A stretch of DNA of 64,000 bases from Natranaeroarchaeum sp042663585 (GCF_042663585.1 NZ_JBHTAN010000006.1:248001-312000); one strand, 5' to 3'; shown: positions 1 through 9,268, numbered from the stretch's first letter. Made by a program: numbers and translations. Notes: generated from the sequence alone by a model not told the origin.

Positions 1-696
1 CTCGCCGTCCGCTATCGCCGAGAAGTCGGTTGGCGACTCGAAGTACTCCCGTAACTCGACCTGACTCATGAGGACGTTGTCCTCGACCGATCCGGCCAGA
101 TAGCGGGGGACGTCGTAGTTCGAGTATTCGCGAAACGCCGCCATCAACTCGGCGACCACACGCTCGGGATCGGTCGGCGGTGAGCCGAGAAACTCCTCGA
201 CAACGGCCGGATCGGCACCGGTGTAGCGGTTCCGCGTCGTGCCGACCGAGAAGGGCCGTGTCTCGACGTCGCGGAGTCGCTCGAAGAAACGCTCGTAGCT
301 GGAGGGCTCGACGACGTACTCGCCCGCCCGGAGCGCCGGGACGTCCCTGAGGAGTTGTTCGACCGGGCTACCGGGAAGGTCGTACTCGTCGTCGACTGCC
401 GTGCCCGCTTCGGGCGTCGACTCGGTCACTGACAGCGTTTCGAGGGTGCCGTCTCCGTCAGAGAGGCCAATCTCGTCGCCCGAGAGCGATAGTTCGTACT
501 CGCCGATATCGGTCGTGCACTCGTCGGCATCGAGATGTTCGGCGACGATTGGCTGAAGGTCTTGCTCGGTGAGATTCGTACCGGTGAGTCGGCCGTAGCC
601 GATCACGGTGTTTTGCGCCGCTCGGCCCGTCCCGACGGCGAGCAGTCCGCCGCCGAGATACTTCAGGGCCTGCCGTCGCTTCATGTCTTCATCCAT
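1..696 (-). CDS. Tat-exported protein of unknown function (3' end beyond window)
   Basis: An open frame runs from an ATG at 696 to the window edge without a stop, giving 232 codons of a longer protein. The N-terminus carries KRRQALKYLGGG, a twin-arginine motif followed by a short hydrophobic stretch, so export by the Tat pathway is likely. The rest is acidic and soluble-looking, with no cysteine pair or catalytic motif that I recognise. It ends at the window edge in FESPTDFSAIADGE. It is transcribed away from the phospholipid decarboxylase end. Function unknown; the missing C-terminus may hold the diagnostic domain. Confidence 0.75.
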   Translation of the reverse strand, partial: MDEDMKRRQALKYLGGGLLAVGTGRAAQNTVIGYGRLTGTNLTEQDLQPIVAEHLDADECTTDIGEYELSLSGDEIGLSDGDGTLETLSVTESTPEAGTAVDDEYDLPGSPVEQLLRDVPALRAGEYVVEPSSYERFFERLRDVETRPFSVGTTRNRYTGADPAVVEEFLGSPPTDPERVVAELMAAFREYSNYDVPRYLAGSVEDNVLMSQVELREYFESPTDFSAIADGE

Positions 697-749
697 CGGA
701 CGCCCGGTACTAAGCTTTGTGTTCGAAGTAGTTGAGCGACTTTTACATT

Positions 750-1337
750 TCACTCACGCGCCAGCACCGTCTCTCCGGCCCGCACTTTCTCGCCACGCTC
801 GACCACGAGGTCGTCCCGGTCGTACTCGGGCGGGAGCAGGACGTCCGCACGACTGCCGAAAGAGATGTGACCGATCCGGTCGCCACGCTCGATGATTGCC
901 CCCGATTCGGGATAGGGGTGGATCCGCCGCGCGAACGCCCCGGCGATCAGCGTCACCGTGTAGTCCTCGAAGGTCAGGTGGACGCGCTCGTTCCGATCGG
1001 ACTCCTTGGAGAAGGCGGGGCGGTGTGCGCCGTCGACGTGTTCGACCGACTCGACGACGCCGGACCGCGGCGCGCGATTGACGTGGACGTTCCAGACGTT
1101 CATGAAGACGCCGACGCGGAGTCGGCCCTCCTCCTCGCGGATCACCGAGATTTTGCCGTCGGCAGGGGAGACGAGGCCCTCCGCCGGCGGCGTCCGCTCG
1201 GGATCACGGTAAAAGTACAGGACGCCGGGCGCGAGCGCGATGAGCGCGAGGCCGACCGGCGGGACGAACAGGAGTGCCGGAATCGCGGCGACGAGCGGCG
1301 GGGCCGCGTACCGGCGGGCCCCGGGAGCGAGTTGCAT
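750..1337 (-). CDS. psd: Archaetidylserine/phosphatidylserine decarboxylase, short form
   Basis: At 195 residues this matches the short archaeal phosphatidylserine decarboxylase family, which decarboxylates archaetidylserine to archaetidylethanolamine in the membrane. Two hydrophobic segments (about residues 10-45) are followed by FYRDPER and SPADGKI, and near the C-terminus by HISFGSRADVLLP, where the Gly-Ser bond is the expected self-cleavage site creating the pyruvoyl cofactor. A conserved VWNVHVNRAP segment is also present. In Haloferax volcanii the equivalent enzyme (PssD) is needed for archaeosortase-dependent lipid anchoring of surface proteins. The partner synthase gene is not in the window. 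Confidence 0.9.
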   Translation of the reverse strand: MQLAPGARRYAAPPLVAAIPALLFVPPVGLALIALAPGVLYFYRDPERTPPAEGLVSPADGKISVIREEEGRLRVGVFMNVWNVHVNRAPRSGVVESVEHVDGAHRPAFSKESDRNERVHLTFEDYTVTLIAGAFARRIHPYPESGAIIERGDRIGHISFGSRADVLLPPEYDRDDLVVERGEKVRAGETVLARE

Positions 1338-1377
1338 GTCCGACAGTTGGTCAGCGGGCGGTAATGAGGTTGCCGAC

Positions 1378-4278
1378 TCAGTCCCAGAACGACTGCGTCC
1401 GGGCGTACTGGCGCTCCTGCTCCAGAATGTCCCGGTAGAACTCGTCTTCGTCCTCGCGTAGGCGATTGATGATCCGGGCGGCGTTGTGCGGGCCGACGCC
1501 GCGGGCCGCCAGCGCGATGACCGCCTGTTTGCCGTGCGTCTGGACCAGACTCCCGGCGCGGAAGGCCCGCTTGGTCTGGCTGTCCTGCTCCTCGTCTTTC
1601 TGCTGGGCGCGGACCGCCTGGACGACCTCGTCGGCCCACGGATTCAGTGCGGCGACCCGTGTCGACCCGCATTCCGGGCACTGTGGCTGGTCACGTACGC
1701 GACGCACCGGCTTTTCGGTCTTCCACTCGGTGCAGTGGAGACAGAGCAGGATGACCCGGTCGTCCTGGATCCGCTGTCGGACGGTGTCGATGACGCTCGC
1801 GTCGGCGTTTTCGGGCGAGAGCAGTTCGGTGCCGCTGGAGCGCCCGCCGGTTCCGACCGGGGTGCGTCCGCCGACGATTTCGGTCTCCAGTTCGCCCCGC
1901 TGGATCGCCGCCAGCACGTCGCTCGCGGCGTCGACGTCAAGATCCTCGTGAAACACCTCCCGGACAGCCTCGTCGTAGACCGGCGTGTCCTCCAGCGCGG
2001 CGAGCAGGCGACCGCTGGAGACGCTCGCGTCGCCCTGCCAGCGCTTGATCCGGCCGAACTGCTCGGCGACCTGTGCGAGGCGGAACTTCAGCGTGTCAGA
2101 ACGCTTGAGGCTCAACTCGATGATCGCTTCGACGTGGCCGGGATCGGTCGTTTCGAGCACCTCGACGACCTCGGTGACGTCGACCCGCCCCGGCGTCTCC
2201 AGTTCGATCCGATAGGGGTCGACGTCCAGTGCAATCGACGAGCCAGTACGCTGGCCGAGCAGCGAGGAGAGCACCCGGCCGAGCGTCTCGTTGGCGCGGT
2301 GGCCGAAGGCGGCGTTGACGACGATGGTCCGACCCTCACGCTCGATCACCAGTCGGTCATCTGTCGGCATCGGATGCTCGGTCTCGGCATGGCGTTCTAG
2401 CTGGGACAGGGCTTTGCGGGCGGTGTTCTCGTCGGTCGGATACCGGTTCGTGAACTCCCCGGCAACGCGCTCCGTGTCTGCACCGCCCTCGAACTGTGGT
2501 TCGGCGACCCGGCGCATCTCGCCGACCTCGCCCGCAACCGCTTCCGGGACCGGGATCTCCTGGCCGATCCAGGAGGGGACCTCACCCGCCGGATCCTCGA
2601 TCGGTGAGACCTTCACCTCGCTTTCCTCGTCGTCGATGTCGGTGATGCGCCACATCTCGCCGCGCTGGATAAACACCTCGCCCTGCTGGGCGAAGTTGAC
2701 GACGAACCGCTCGTCGAGCGTGCCGATCTGGCGGCCACTGGCGACGTCGTGGACCTCGTAGGTCTCCTCGTCCGGGATCATCGAGAGGTTCGCGTAGACG
2801 TACTGCCAGGTGCCGCCGGTCTTCTCGATCCGGTCTTTCGCTTCGGCGTACCAGATAACGCGGTTGCCCGCGAGTTCCTCGACGATGGCCAGAAACTCCT
2901 CCTTGGAGAGTTCTCGGAACGGGTAAGATCGGCTTACGATCTCGTAGGCGTCTGCGACCGGTATCTCCTCGTGGCCCATCGCCAGCGCGACGACCTGATT
3001 GGCGACGGCGTCGAGACTTCCCTCGTGGATCGGCGCGTGCTCGACCTCGCCTGCTTTCGCCCGCCGGGCGATCGCCAGCGCCTCGAACGTGTCGTCCGGG
3101 CGGGTCGTCACGACGGTCCCCGACGACACCTGATCCCGGCGGTGGCCAGCGCGCCCGACGCGCTGGAGCAGGCGCGAGACCTGCCGTGGACTGGAGTACT
3201 GCACGACGTGATCGACGTGGCCGACGTCGATTCCCAGTTCCATCGAGGAGGTACAGAGCAGGGCATCGATCTCGCCCGACTTGAACTGCTCTTCGACCTC
3301 GATCCGGGCCGCTTTCGAGAGCGACCCGTGGTGGACGCCGATGGTCGCCGTCGTATCGAGCGCGCTCACGTCGCCGTCCGGACCGAGCGCCTTGAACCGC
3401 GAGCCAAGCGCCTCCGCAGTCTGACGCGTGTTGACGAAGATCAGGGTCGACTCGTGGGCCTCGACCAGTTCGACGATCCGGCGGACGTGGCTCGCAACGT
3501 CTTCGGCGGTCATCAGTTCGCCAGCCAGACGCTCGTCGACGGGTCTGATCTCGGGCGTCTGGACGTCGATATCGATCCGACTGCCGACGTCGACGCCGCG
3601 GATCGCACACTTGCGGCCGCCGGTGAGAAACTGGGCGATAGCCTCGGGGTCGCCGACGGTCGCCGAGAGGCCGATCCGCTGGAACGGGCCGGCCACCTCG
3701 CGCAGGCGCTCCATCGCGATGGATAGCTGAGCGCCGCGTTTCGACGCCGCGAGTTCGTGTACCTCGTCGACCACGAGGTGATCGACCGATTCCAGCCCTG
3801 CACGAAGCTTCGAACCGGTGAACATCGCCTGAAGCGTCTCGGGCGTCGTCACCAGCACGTCCGGCGGGTTGTTGGCCTGTTTGCTGCGCTGGTAATCCGT
3901 CGTGTCGCCGTGGCGAACGTCGACGCGCACGTCTAACTGCTGGCCCCACCACTCCAGTCGCTCGCGCATGTCGCGGTTCAGCGCGCGAAGCGGCGTGATG
4001 TACAGCGCCGCAAAGCCGGGGTAGGGATCGCCCGCTTCCGCGGGCGTCTCGGCGCGGCGCTGTGCGATGGCGTCGAACACTGGCAACATCGCAGTCTCGG
4101 TCTTGCCCGTCCCCGTCGGGGCAATTACGAGGCCGTTCTCGCCCGCCGCGAGGGGTGGGATCGCACGGCGCTGTGGCTCCGTCGGCGTCGAAAAGCCGCG
4201 ATCGGAGAGCGCCGCCCGAACCTGTTCGCCGAGATGCGTAAAGGCCGCAGAATCGGGGGCGACCTCGCCGTCTGTCAT
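1378..4278 (-). CDS. lhr: Lhr-type ATP-dependent DNA/RNA helicase
   Basis: This 966-residue superfamily 2 helicase has the Q-motif region TPTEPQRRAIPPL, Walker A APTGTGKTE near residue 54-61, the DEVH box in VVDEVHEL, SAT motif in LSATVGDPE, and motif VI QRVGRAGHRRDQ. The long C-terminal half is the Lhr-core winged-helix/beta-barrel part, and the end contains a four-cysteine zinc ribbon (CLHC and CPEC). Lhr proteins unwind 3'-tailed DNA and RNA:DNA hybrids in repair. The length fits archaeal Lhr-core proteins rather than the longer bacterial Lhr. Many long antisense frames cross this gene and are codon-bias shadows. Confidence 0.92.
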   Translation of the reverse strand: MTDGEVAPDSAAFTHLGEQVRAALSDRGFSTPTEPQRRAIPPLAAGENGLVIAPTGTGKTETAMLPVFDAIAQRRAETPAEAGDPYPGFAALYITPLRALNRDMRERLEWWGQQLDVRVDVRHGDTTDYQRSKQANNPPDVLVTTPETLQAMFTGSKLRAGLESVDHLVVDEVHELAASKRGAQLSIAMERLREVAGPFQRIGLSATVGDPEAIAQFLTGGRKCAIRGVDVGSRIDIDVQTPEIRPVDERLAGELMTAEDVASHVRRIVELVEAHESTLIFVNTRQTAEALGSRFKALGPDGDVSALDTTATIGVHHGSLSKAARIEVEEQFKSGEIDALLCTSSMELGIDVGHVDHVVQYSSPRQVSRLLQRVGRAGHRRDQVSSGTVVTTRPDDTFEALAIARRAKAGEVEHAPIHEGSLDAVANQVVALAMGHEEIPVADAYEIVSRSYPFRELSKEEFLAIVEELAGNRVIWYAEAKDRIEKTGGTWQYVYANLSMIPDEETYEVHDVASGRQIGTLDERFVVNFAQQGEVFIQRGEMWRITDIDDEESEVKVSPIEDPAGEVPSWIGQEIPVPEAVAGEVGEMRRVAEPQFEGGADTERVAGEFTNRYPTDENTARKALSQLERHAETEHPMPTDDRLVIEREGRTIVVNAAFGHRANETLGRVLSSLLGQRTGSSIALDVDPYRIELETPGRVDVTEVVEVLETTDPGHVEAIIELSLKRSDTLKFRLAQVAEQFGRIKRWQGDASVSSGRLLAALEDTPVYDEAVREVFHEDLDVDAASDVLAAIQRGELETEIVGGRTPVGTGGRSSGTELLSPENADASVIDTVRQRIQDDRVILLCLHCTEWKTEKPVRRVRDQPQCPECGSTRVAALNPWADEVVQAVRAQQKDEEQDSQTKRAFRAGSLVQTHGKQAVIALAARGVGPHNAARIINRLREDEDEFYRDILEQERQYARTQSFWD

Positions 4279-4443
4279 CGACGAGAGTTCGGGGCCCGAC
4301 GAGGTTAAGCCATTTGTTCCCGGCCGTTTCGCGGGGTAATCACGGCCCCCGCGCGGTAAGCGCCGTATAGTCTTGAGGCGGGGAGCCTATCGTTCGGTAG
4401 CTTCCACGGGTGTCGCAGACAGCGCGCTCGTGGCCCAATACCG

Positions 4444-5181
4444 ATGGCTCGAACGATCTTCACGACGCTGGTCCGGGTGCTGGTCGCTCCGCTGGTGTTG
4501 CTCGCCAGACTGCTCGGGGTTGCACTCCGACTGCTCGTTAGCATTCTGAAAGCCCTGTTGGTCGTGCTCGTACTCGTGGCAGTCGTCGTCTTTGCGCTGC
4601 AGGCCGCCGGCATGACAGTCGACCTCGGCGCGGTCGGGGACGTTCCGATACCGGGCGGGGACGGCGATGCACTCGATCCGGACGATCCGGCAGCATCAGC
4701 CTACGATTTCGAGGAGGGTGACATAAACAGCACGGCAGTCGAGCGGGAGATCCATGCCGAGATCAACGAGCGTCGGACCGCCCGCGGTCTCGAACCGCTA
4801 GAGTGGGACCAGACAGTTGCCTCTGTCTCACGCGCTCACAGCAAGGATATGGCCGATAGTGAGTACTTCTCACATACGAACCCTGACGGGGAGGGGCCAC
4901 ACGACCGGTACCGGGCGGTCGGTAACGGCTGTTTCGCCTACGGTGAGAACATCGCGATGTCGTGGGCCGGGCGACCTGTCGATATCGGCGAGGGCGACAG
5001 CGTCACCTATACGACGAACGAGGAACTGGCCGAAGGCCTCGTCAGACAGTGGATGGAGTCACCCGGTCATCGCGAGAATCTGCTCCGCGAGAACTGGGAG
5101 TCCGGTGGCGTTGGCGTCTACGTCACCGAAGACGGGCAGGTGTACGCGACACACAACTTCTGTCGTGGTCTCGGTCTGTGA
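4444..5181 (+). CDS. Membrane-anchored CAP (SCP/PR-1) domain protein
   Basis: The 245-residue product begins with one long or two closely spaced hydrophobic segments (about residues 5-58), then an acidic linker and a CAP superfamily domain. CAP signatures are visible: HAEINERRTARGLEPLEWD at the start, HSKDMADSEYFSHTNPDGE, GENIAMSW, and the late SPGHRENLL segment with a final HNFCRG. Two cysteines could form an extracytoplasmic disulfide. Such proteins sit on the outside of the cell; the CAP histidine/glutamate cavity residues appear retained, but the biochemical role in archaea is not established. It stands alone on the plus strand between minus-strand genes. Confidence 0.88.
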   Translation: MARTIFTTLVRVLVAPLVLLARLLGVALRLLVSILKALLVVLVLVAVVVFALQAAGMTVDLGAVGDVPIPGGDGDALDPDDPAASAYDFEEGDINSTAVEREIHAEINERRTARGLEPLEWDQTVASVSRAHSKDMADSEYFSHTNPDGEGPHDRYRAVGNGCFAYGENIAMSWAGRPVDIGEGDSVTYTTNEELAEGLVRQWMESPGHRENLLRENWESGGVGVYVTEDGQVYATHNFCRGLGL

Positions 5182-5182
5182 C

Positions 5183-5323
5183 TTACTCTCTCGCGACGGC
5201 GATATTGCGGACGACGCCGCCACATTCCGGACAGCGCCCGTTAACGTCCTCGTCGGTTCGGGCCAGACACTCCGTGCATTCGTAGTACGATTCTGTTGGC
5301 GTATATGGATCTGTACGGACCAT
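5183..5323 (-). CDS. Rubrerythrin-like mini zinc ribbon protein (46 aa)
   Basis: A 46-residue protein starting at ATG 5323 reads YECTECLARTDEDVNG followed by RCPECGGVVRNIAVARE. The two CxxC knuckles and the GGxVRNIAVAR ending are typical of the small haloarchaeal rubrerythrin-like-domain proteins, which bind one zinc or iron. A TATA-like box 25-31 nt upstream (5347-5355) supports this start as a leaderless message. Its stop overlaps nothing but lies 2 nt beyond the convergent CAP gene. Function unknown. Confidence 0.82.
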   Translation of the reverse strand: MVRTDPYTPTESYYECTECLARTDEDVNGRCPECGGVVRNIAVARE

Positions 5324-5346
5324 GTGAGTAGATAACACCCAACACC

Positions 5347-5355
5347 ATATTTAAC
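5347..5355 (-). promoter_or_regulatory. TATA box of the mini zinc ribbon gene
   Basis: On the minus strand the site reads GTTAAATAT, centred about 28 nt upstream of the ATG at 5323, the spacing expected of a haloarchaeal leaderless promoter. Confidence 0.55.
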
Positions 5356-5450
5356 CGTTATCCATAATGCCGTGAATACTAGTTCATTGTGTATATATTT
5401 TGGACGATTGCTAGTTCTTGAGGGTATAGGCAAATATTCATCCAGATATG

Positions 5451-6197
5451 TCAGATACTGTCGAACGCCCCCAGTCGCGCACCGTCCAGCAGATACGCCT
5501 GTGCATCGGCGATTCCGGTGGGGAGAAACGGCGAGAGGAACTCGTCATTCGTGTTGACCCAGGTCCCACCGACGAGTTCGTTGAACGCTGGACAAACGAT
5601 GAGTTCCGTCGCTCGTATCGCCGCCGGGTCGTACCGCTCGGCGAAGGCTGTCCGGTCCAGATCACCACGTAACCAGATGCGTTCGGCACGGCTCCCGCCC
5701 ACGTCGTCTTCGAGGCGAACCTGCGGGTGTTCGTGGCCGACACAGACGATATCGGCGGCGAGGACGTCCGGATCCGGCCACGTGTGACCGTGGACGAAGC
5801 CGACCGATCCGAGTCGGACGCCCCCGCCGTCCGTGACGGTGACGTTCTCGATCCACGACTCGATATCGCCGTCGTGGTTCCCCTTGACCAGCGTCACGTC
5901 GACGTGTCCGGGCAGGGATTCGAGCAGCACCTCGATTTCGCCGCGTTCGGCCCCGCCGGGGGCGCCGATCGAGTGCATCAGATCGCCGAGTACGACCAAC
6001 TGCGTCGCGCCGTGCTCCGCGAGCAGTCGCCCGATCCGCTCGCGGCGCTGTTCGGCTCTACTGTCCAGTGATAGACCGCGTTCGGCCCGAAAGGCCGCTT
6101 CGATCCCCGCGTGGACGTCTGCGATGACCAGCGCGGGTTCCCCTTCGATGTCGGCGATTGCCGCGGGTTCGCCGGGGATCGGTTCGACTGTCGCCAT
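5451..6197 (-). CDS. rpe: RPA-associated metallophosphoesterase (calcineurin-like)
   Basis: A 248-residue phosphoesterase with the full metal-binding motif set: DVHAG in VIADVHAG, GDLMH in VVLGDLMH, GNHDGD in VKGNHDGD, and GHTWPD/GHEHPQ. The start at 6197 is chosen because it overlaps the upstream stop codon (TGATG), although an upstream in-frame ATG exists at 6236. Being the third gene of the rpa1-rpap1 operon matches the Haloferax volcanii rpa1-rpap1-rpe arrangement, so it is assigned as the RPA-associated phosphoesterase. The substrate is not known; related SbcD/Mre11-like enzymes act on DNA and others on nucleotides. Confidence 0.87.
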   Translation of the reverse strand: MATVEPIPGEPAAIADIEGEPALVIADVHAGIEAAFRAERGLSLDSRAEQRRERIGRLLAEHGATQLVVLGDLMHSIGAPGGAERGEIEVLLESLPGHVDVTLVKGNHDGDIESWIENVTVTDGGGVRLGSVGFVHGHTWPDPDVLAADIVCVGHEHPQVRLEDDVGGSRAERIWLRGDLDRTAFAERYDPAAIRATELIVCPAFNELVGGTWVNTNDEFLSPFLPTGIADAQAYLLDGARLGAFDSI

Positions 6198-7966
6198 CAG
6201 ATCGGCTTCAGGGTGTCGTCGGTCGGCTCGTAACACCGTCCGCCCATCAGCGCCTCCTCGATGGCGTCCTTGACGTCCGGCTCGGTCATTCCGGTGTTCT
6301 CGATGACCTCGTTGATCAGGTCGTACCGGTCGACGCCGTCGCCGGTGTCCATCTCCTGCATCGTCTCGATCACCACGTCGGTCAGGGTGACGTCGTCGGG
6401 GATGTTCACCTCGTCCGTGGCTTCGTCTGCCTGCTCCACCGCTGTGTCTTCCTCGCTCTCCTCGGCAGTCGAGGCAGTGTCGTCTGCCGGTTCGTCGGCA
6501 GTCTGTGCTTCCGACTCCTCGGTGTCTCCCGTATCGGGCGTCTCGATCTCCGACTCGCCGGGGTCGGGCACCTCCGTCCCTGTCGAGAACTCGGTGCCGT
6601 ACTCCTCCTCGATCTCCTCGCGTTCGTCCTCGGAGAACTCGTACATCTCGCCGGTCGCCGCGGCGCCTTCCTCGTCGCTAGCGTCGGCGTCGATGGATTC
6701 CGCGTCGGTGCCGGTATCGATTGGCTCCGTGTCGGCGTCCACGTCGACGGCTTCCGTGTCGGCCTCCGCATCGACGGCTTCCGCGTCGGCGTCCACACCG
6801 ACGGCTTCCGCGTCAGCCTCCGCATCGGCAGATTCCGCCTCGGCCTCCGCATCGCCTGCGGTATCGAAGTTCCCGACCGACTTGGCGCCAGTCGTCTCCT
6901 CACCCTCTGCGGGTGTGGCACTCTCGTCTCCCTCCGTGGCTGGCGACACGTCTTCGGACTCTTGGCCCACGTCGACCTCGTCGGTCGACTCGGTCACATC
7001 AGTGCTGGCGGTCGTCTCGGACGATTCGGCGCTGGCGGTCGTCTCGGACGAATCAGCACTCTCCTCGACTGACGCGTCGGGCGGGTCTACCGCCGGTTCG
7101 CTTTCCTCCGCCGACTCGTCGGCATTCGCTGACGCTGTCGGGGTGCTGTCAGCCTCGTCTCCCGCCGTCTCGGTTGCCTCGGTGGCTTCGTCCTCGGTCG
7201 ACTCCGCTACCGCCGCCGGTTCGGGGAGTTCGCCGAGCGTGTCGGGCAGGTCGTCGACTGTGACACTGCCGTCGCCCTCGTCGGGCGCAACGTCGAGGCT
7301 GGACACCTCATCGCGTTCGCCGGCGACGACCTCGGTCGCCTCGACAGCCAGGTCGCGGATCGCCGCGAGATACTCGGGGGTGGTACCGTAGTGTTCGAGG
7401 GCGAGTCGGACCCCGCTTGCGTGGGCGGGATCGGCCCCGCCGTCGACGAGCAGTGATTCGAGTTCGTCGCCCGCTTCCGGACGCTCTATCGCGGTTGCCA
7501 TCGTCGCCACGCGGTCGAGGGTCTGCTCGGCGGTGCCGACGATCCAGCGGTCGCGGGTGTCGGCGTCGACCTGATTGATGCTCTCCGGTCGGATCGAGGT
7601 GAAGACCCGGTCGGAATCGTCCGGTTGGAAGGTTCTGGCCTTGCCGGTGACAGCGAGGAACGCCGGCGGATCCGTCCGTTCGAGAAACGCCATCTCGTCG
7701 GGCTGGTACTGCCCGGCGTAGATGACGAACGCCCCGGTGGGGTCGACGACCCGTGCCCGGAGCACGTTCTCGTTGACCTGCTCTATCTCGGTGAGGACGC
7801 CGACGACGAACATCCGGTTGACCCGTGCGCCGGTCGGCGTGATCACGTAGTTCGGCGCGCGCTCCTCGTCGCTTTCCTTGTAATCGAGTGTCGCGTCCTC
7901 GAACTCGGCGGCAAACACCCGGTAGGCGACTTCGCGGCGGCCGACCTCGTCGTCAGAGCCACTCAT
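6197..7966 (-). CDS. rpap1: RPA-associated protein 1 (COG3390)
   Basis: The 589-residue product has a folded N-terminus of about 210 residues starting with GRREVAYRVFAAEFEDA and an OB-like segment (VGVLTEIEQVNENVLRARVVDPTG). A very acidic low-complexity region of roughly 290 residues follows, containing 9-residue repeats, and then a folded C-terminal segment of about 70 residues (VIETMQEMDTGDGVDRYDL, ending YEPTDDTLKPI) resembling a small winged-helix/OB-linked domain. It overlaps rpa1 by ATGA and rpe by TGATG, so the three are translationally coupled. In Haloferax, RPAP1 co-purifies with RPA1. The acidic centre is longer than a binding linker would need. Confidence 0.88.
   Translation of the reverse strand: MSGSDDEVGRREVAYRVFAAEFEDATLDYKESDEERAPNYVITPTGARVNRMFVVGVLTEIEQVNENVLRARVVDPTGAFVIYAGQYQPDEMAFLERTDPPAFLAVTGKARTFQPDDSDRVFTSIRPESINQVDADTRDRWIVGTAEQTLDRVATMATAIERPEAGDELESLLVDGGADPAHASGVRLALEHYGTTPEYLAAIRDLAVEATEVVAGERDEVSSLDVAPDEGDGSVTVDDLPDTLGELPEPAAVAESTEDEATEATETAGDEADSTPTASANADESAEESEPAVDPPDASVEESADSSETTASAESSETTASTDVTESTDEVDVGQESEDVSPATEGDESATPAEGEETTGAKSVGNFDTAGDAEAEAESADAEADAEAVGVDADAEAVDAEADTEAVDVDADTEPIDTGTDAESIDADASDEEGAAATGEMYEFSEDEREEIEEEYGTEFSTGTEVPDPGESEIETPDTGDTEESEAQTADEPADDTASTAEESEEDTAVEQADEATDEVNIPDDVTLTDVVIETMQEMDTGDGVDRYDLINEVIENTGMTEPDVKDAIEEALMGGRCYEPTDDTLKPI
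6681..6850 (-). repeat. 27-bp (9-residue) tandem repeats inside rpap1
   Basis: About five 27-bp units encode ADAEAVGVD, ADAEAVDAE, ADTEAVDVD, ADTEPIDTG and TDAESIDAD in succession on the minus strand. The DNA copies differ at a few positions, mostly third bases, so the array is old or under selection. It lengthens the acidic linker of RPAP1. Confidence 0.8.
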
Positions 7967-9237
7967 CCGCGCACCTCCGTGAGCAGCGCACTTGCACGCG
8001 ACTCCGGTTCGGCGTCGACCTCCGTGAACTCCGCGGCGTCGAGGTTCGCGCCGTACTCGTCGATCGAGAGGTGCCCGCGGATCCGGAACTCGCGGCCGAC
8101 TATCTCCTCGCGGATCGACTCGGCAACGACCGTTTGATCCATCGCCTCGCGCGCCTGTCCGCGGGCGTCGTCGAGGCCACCACCGTAGATCTCCTCGGTG
8201 ATGTCGGCGTCGAGGACGGCAGTCAGCGTCCCCGTCCCGTCGTCGACGATGGCTTTCACGCGCAGGTCGTCGTAGGCGTCGACCTCACCGTGGGTCCGAC
8301 ACTGGCCGTTCTGAACCACGCGATTGCACTCCGGACAGCGCTGGATCAGTCCCGATCCGTCACGGACCGAGAGGACGTGACCGGTGATCTCGACATCGTA
8401 GATGCCGCCCGCGTCGACGGCGTCACCGATCGATAGCTGTGTCCCCGTGTCGCTCATCTCGACCGTGTGGTCAAGGGGCTCTACCGTCGAGAACTCGGAG
8501 ACGTTGATCGAGGGGACGCCGCGGTACTCCCGGACGTAGGTGTTCTCGATCCTGACCGAGTTCCCCTCGGACTCGAGTGCCGGGTGGGGGTCCCAGTCGG
8601 TAAAGGGTAGCTGACCGGTCTCGTCGGCCAGCACGCCGCTGAGAATGTCGGTCTCGCCGTCCCGGCCGTCGATCGTCCGGCGCTCGACCTCCGCAACGGT
8701 GACCTCGACGTTGACGCCGCGGTCGCCCGTGTCGATGTCGACGAGGTCGGCGTCGCCACCGATCTCGTATGGCACGTCGAGGGGTTCTTCCTCGACGGCG
8801 ACGCTCGTCCCGTCGCCGAGATTGAGTTCGGGTTCGCCGTCCCACTCGCGGACGCCGGCGTTTCCGACCGTGAGCGTATCGCCGGGAGAGAGCTCGAAGT
8901 CCTGCCAGGCGGTGTAGTCGATCCGGCCGGACTCGTCGGCGAGCGTCCCCTCGAAGATGGTCTGGTCATCGCCCTGATACCGGATCGAGCGCTTGCCGAC
9001 GCTCAACACGCGGGCGGTGACGGTGACGTTCCCGTCAGCAGTGGTAATCTCGTCGATTCGGTCTTTCGACTGTGTTCCCGTGGAGTTGCTGCCGCCGCCG
9101 TACTTGCGTCGCAGGCTCTGTACGGCTTCGTCGATCGGCACGCTGTAGGCGACCAGGTTCTCCAGGTCCTCTATGACCTCCTCTTTGTCAACACCGAGGT
9201 CGGAGGCGAGATCCTCGGCACGTTCTTCTACCGTCAT
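7963..9237 (-). CDS. rpa1: Replication protein A, three OB folds (RPA1)
   Basis: This 424-residue single-stranded DNA-binding protein begins with a helical domain (ERAEDLASDLGVDKEEVIED), then shows three OB-fold segments at about residues 65-150, 165-260 and 280-380. The third contains a zinc-finger-like insertion CPECNRVVQNGQCRTHGE. It coats ssDNA during replication and repair. It is first in the operon with rpap1 and rpe; the gene order identifies it as the RPA1-type rather than the RPA3-type subunit. A TATA-like element at 9262-9268 lies at the leaderless spacing from the ATG. Confidence 0.92.
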   Translation of the reverse strand: MTVEERAEDLASDLGVDKEEVIEDLENLVAYSVPIDEAVQSLRRKYGGGSNSTGTQSKDRIDEITTADGNVTVTARVLSVGKRSIRYQGDDQTIFEGTLADESGRIDYTAWQDFELSPGDTLTVGNAGVREWDGEPELNLGDGTSVAVEEEPLDVPYEIGGDADLVDIDTGDRGVNVEVTVAEVERRTIDGRDGETDILSGVLADETGQLPFTDWDPHPALESEGNSVRIENTYVREYRGVPSINVSEFSTVEPLDHTVEMSDTGTQLSIGDAVDAGGIYDVEITGHVLSVRDGSGLIQRCPECNRVVQNGQCRTHGEVDAYDDLRVKAIVDDGTGTLTAVLDADITEEIYGGGLDDARGQAREAMDQTVVAESIREEIVGREFRIRGHLSIDEYGANLDAAEFTEVDAEPESRASALLTEVRG

Positions 9238-9261
9238 CGTCCCCCACTTCGTCGCCGGTCG

Positions 9262-9268
9262 GTAAAAA
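9262..9268 (-). promoter_or_regulatory. rpa1 TATA-like box; also T-run downstream of the amylase gene
   Basis: The minus strand reads CTTTTTAC 25-31 nt upstream of the rpa1 start. Because the amylase gene is read in the same direction and stops at 9321, the same run of five T could also end its transcript. Confidence 0.4.

Noticed and set aside
2749..3726. Long plus-strand open frame inside the helicase gene
   Set aside because: Antisense shadow of lhr: Arg/Asp/Val-rich composition, no domain, and the helicase motifs are on the other strand.
6711..6866. Possible CRISPR-like spacing of short repeats
   Set aside because: The 27-bp units are directly adjacent, in frame with the RPAP1 coding sequence, and have no spacers.
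6158..7391. Ser- and Leu/Val/Gly-rich plus-strand frames opposite rpap1
   Set aside because: They arise from the 27-bp acidic repeats read backwards; they look membrane-like or serine-rich only because GAC/GAG codons reverse to such codons.
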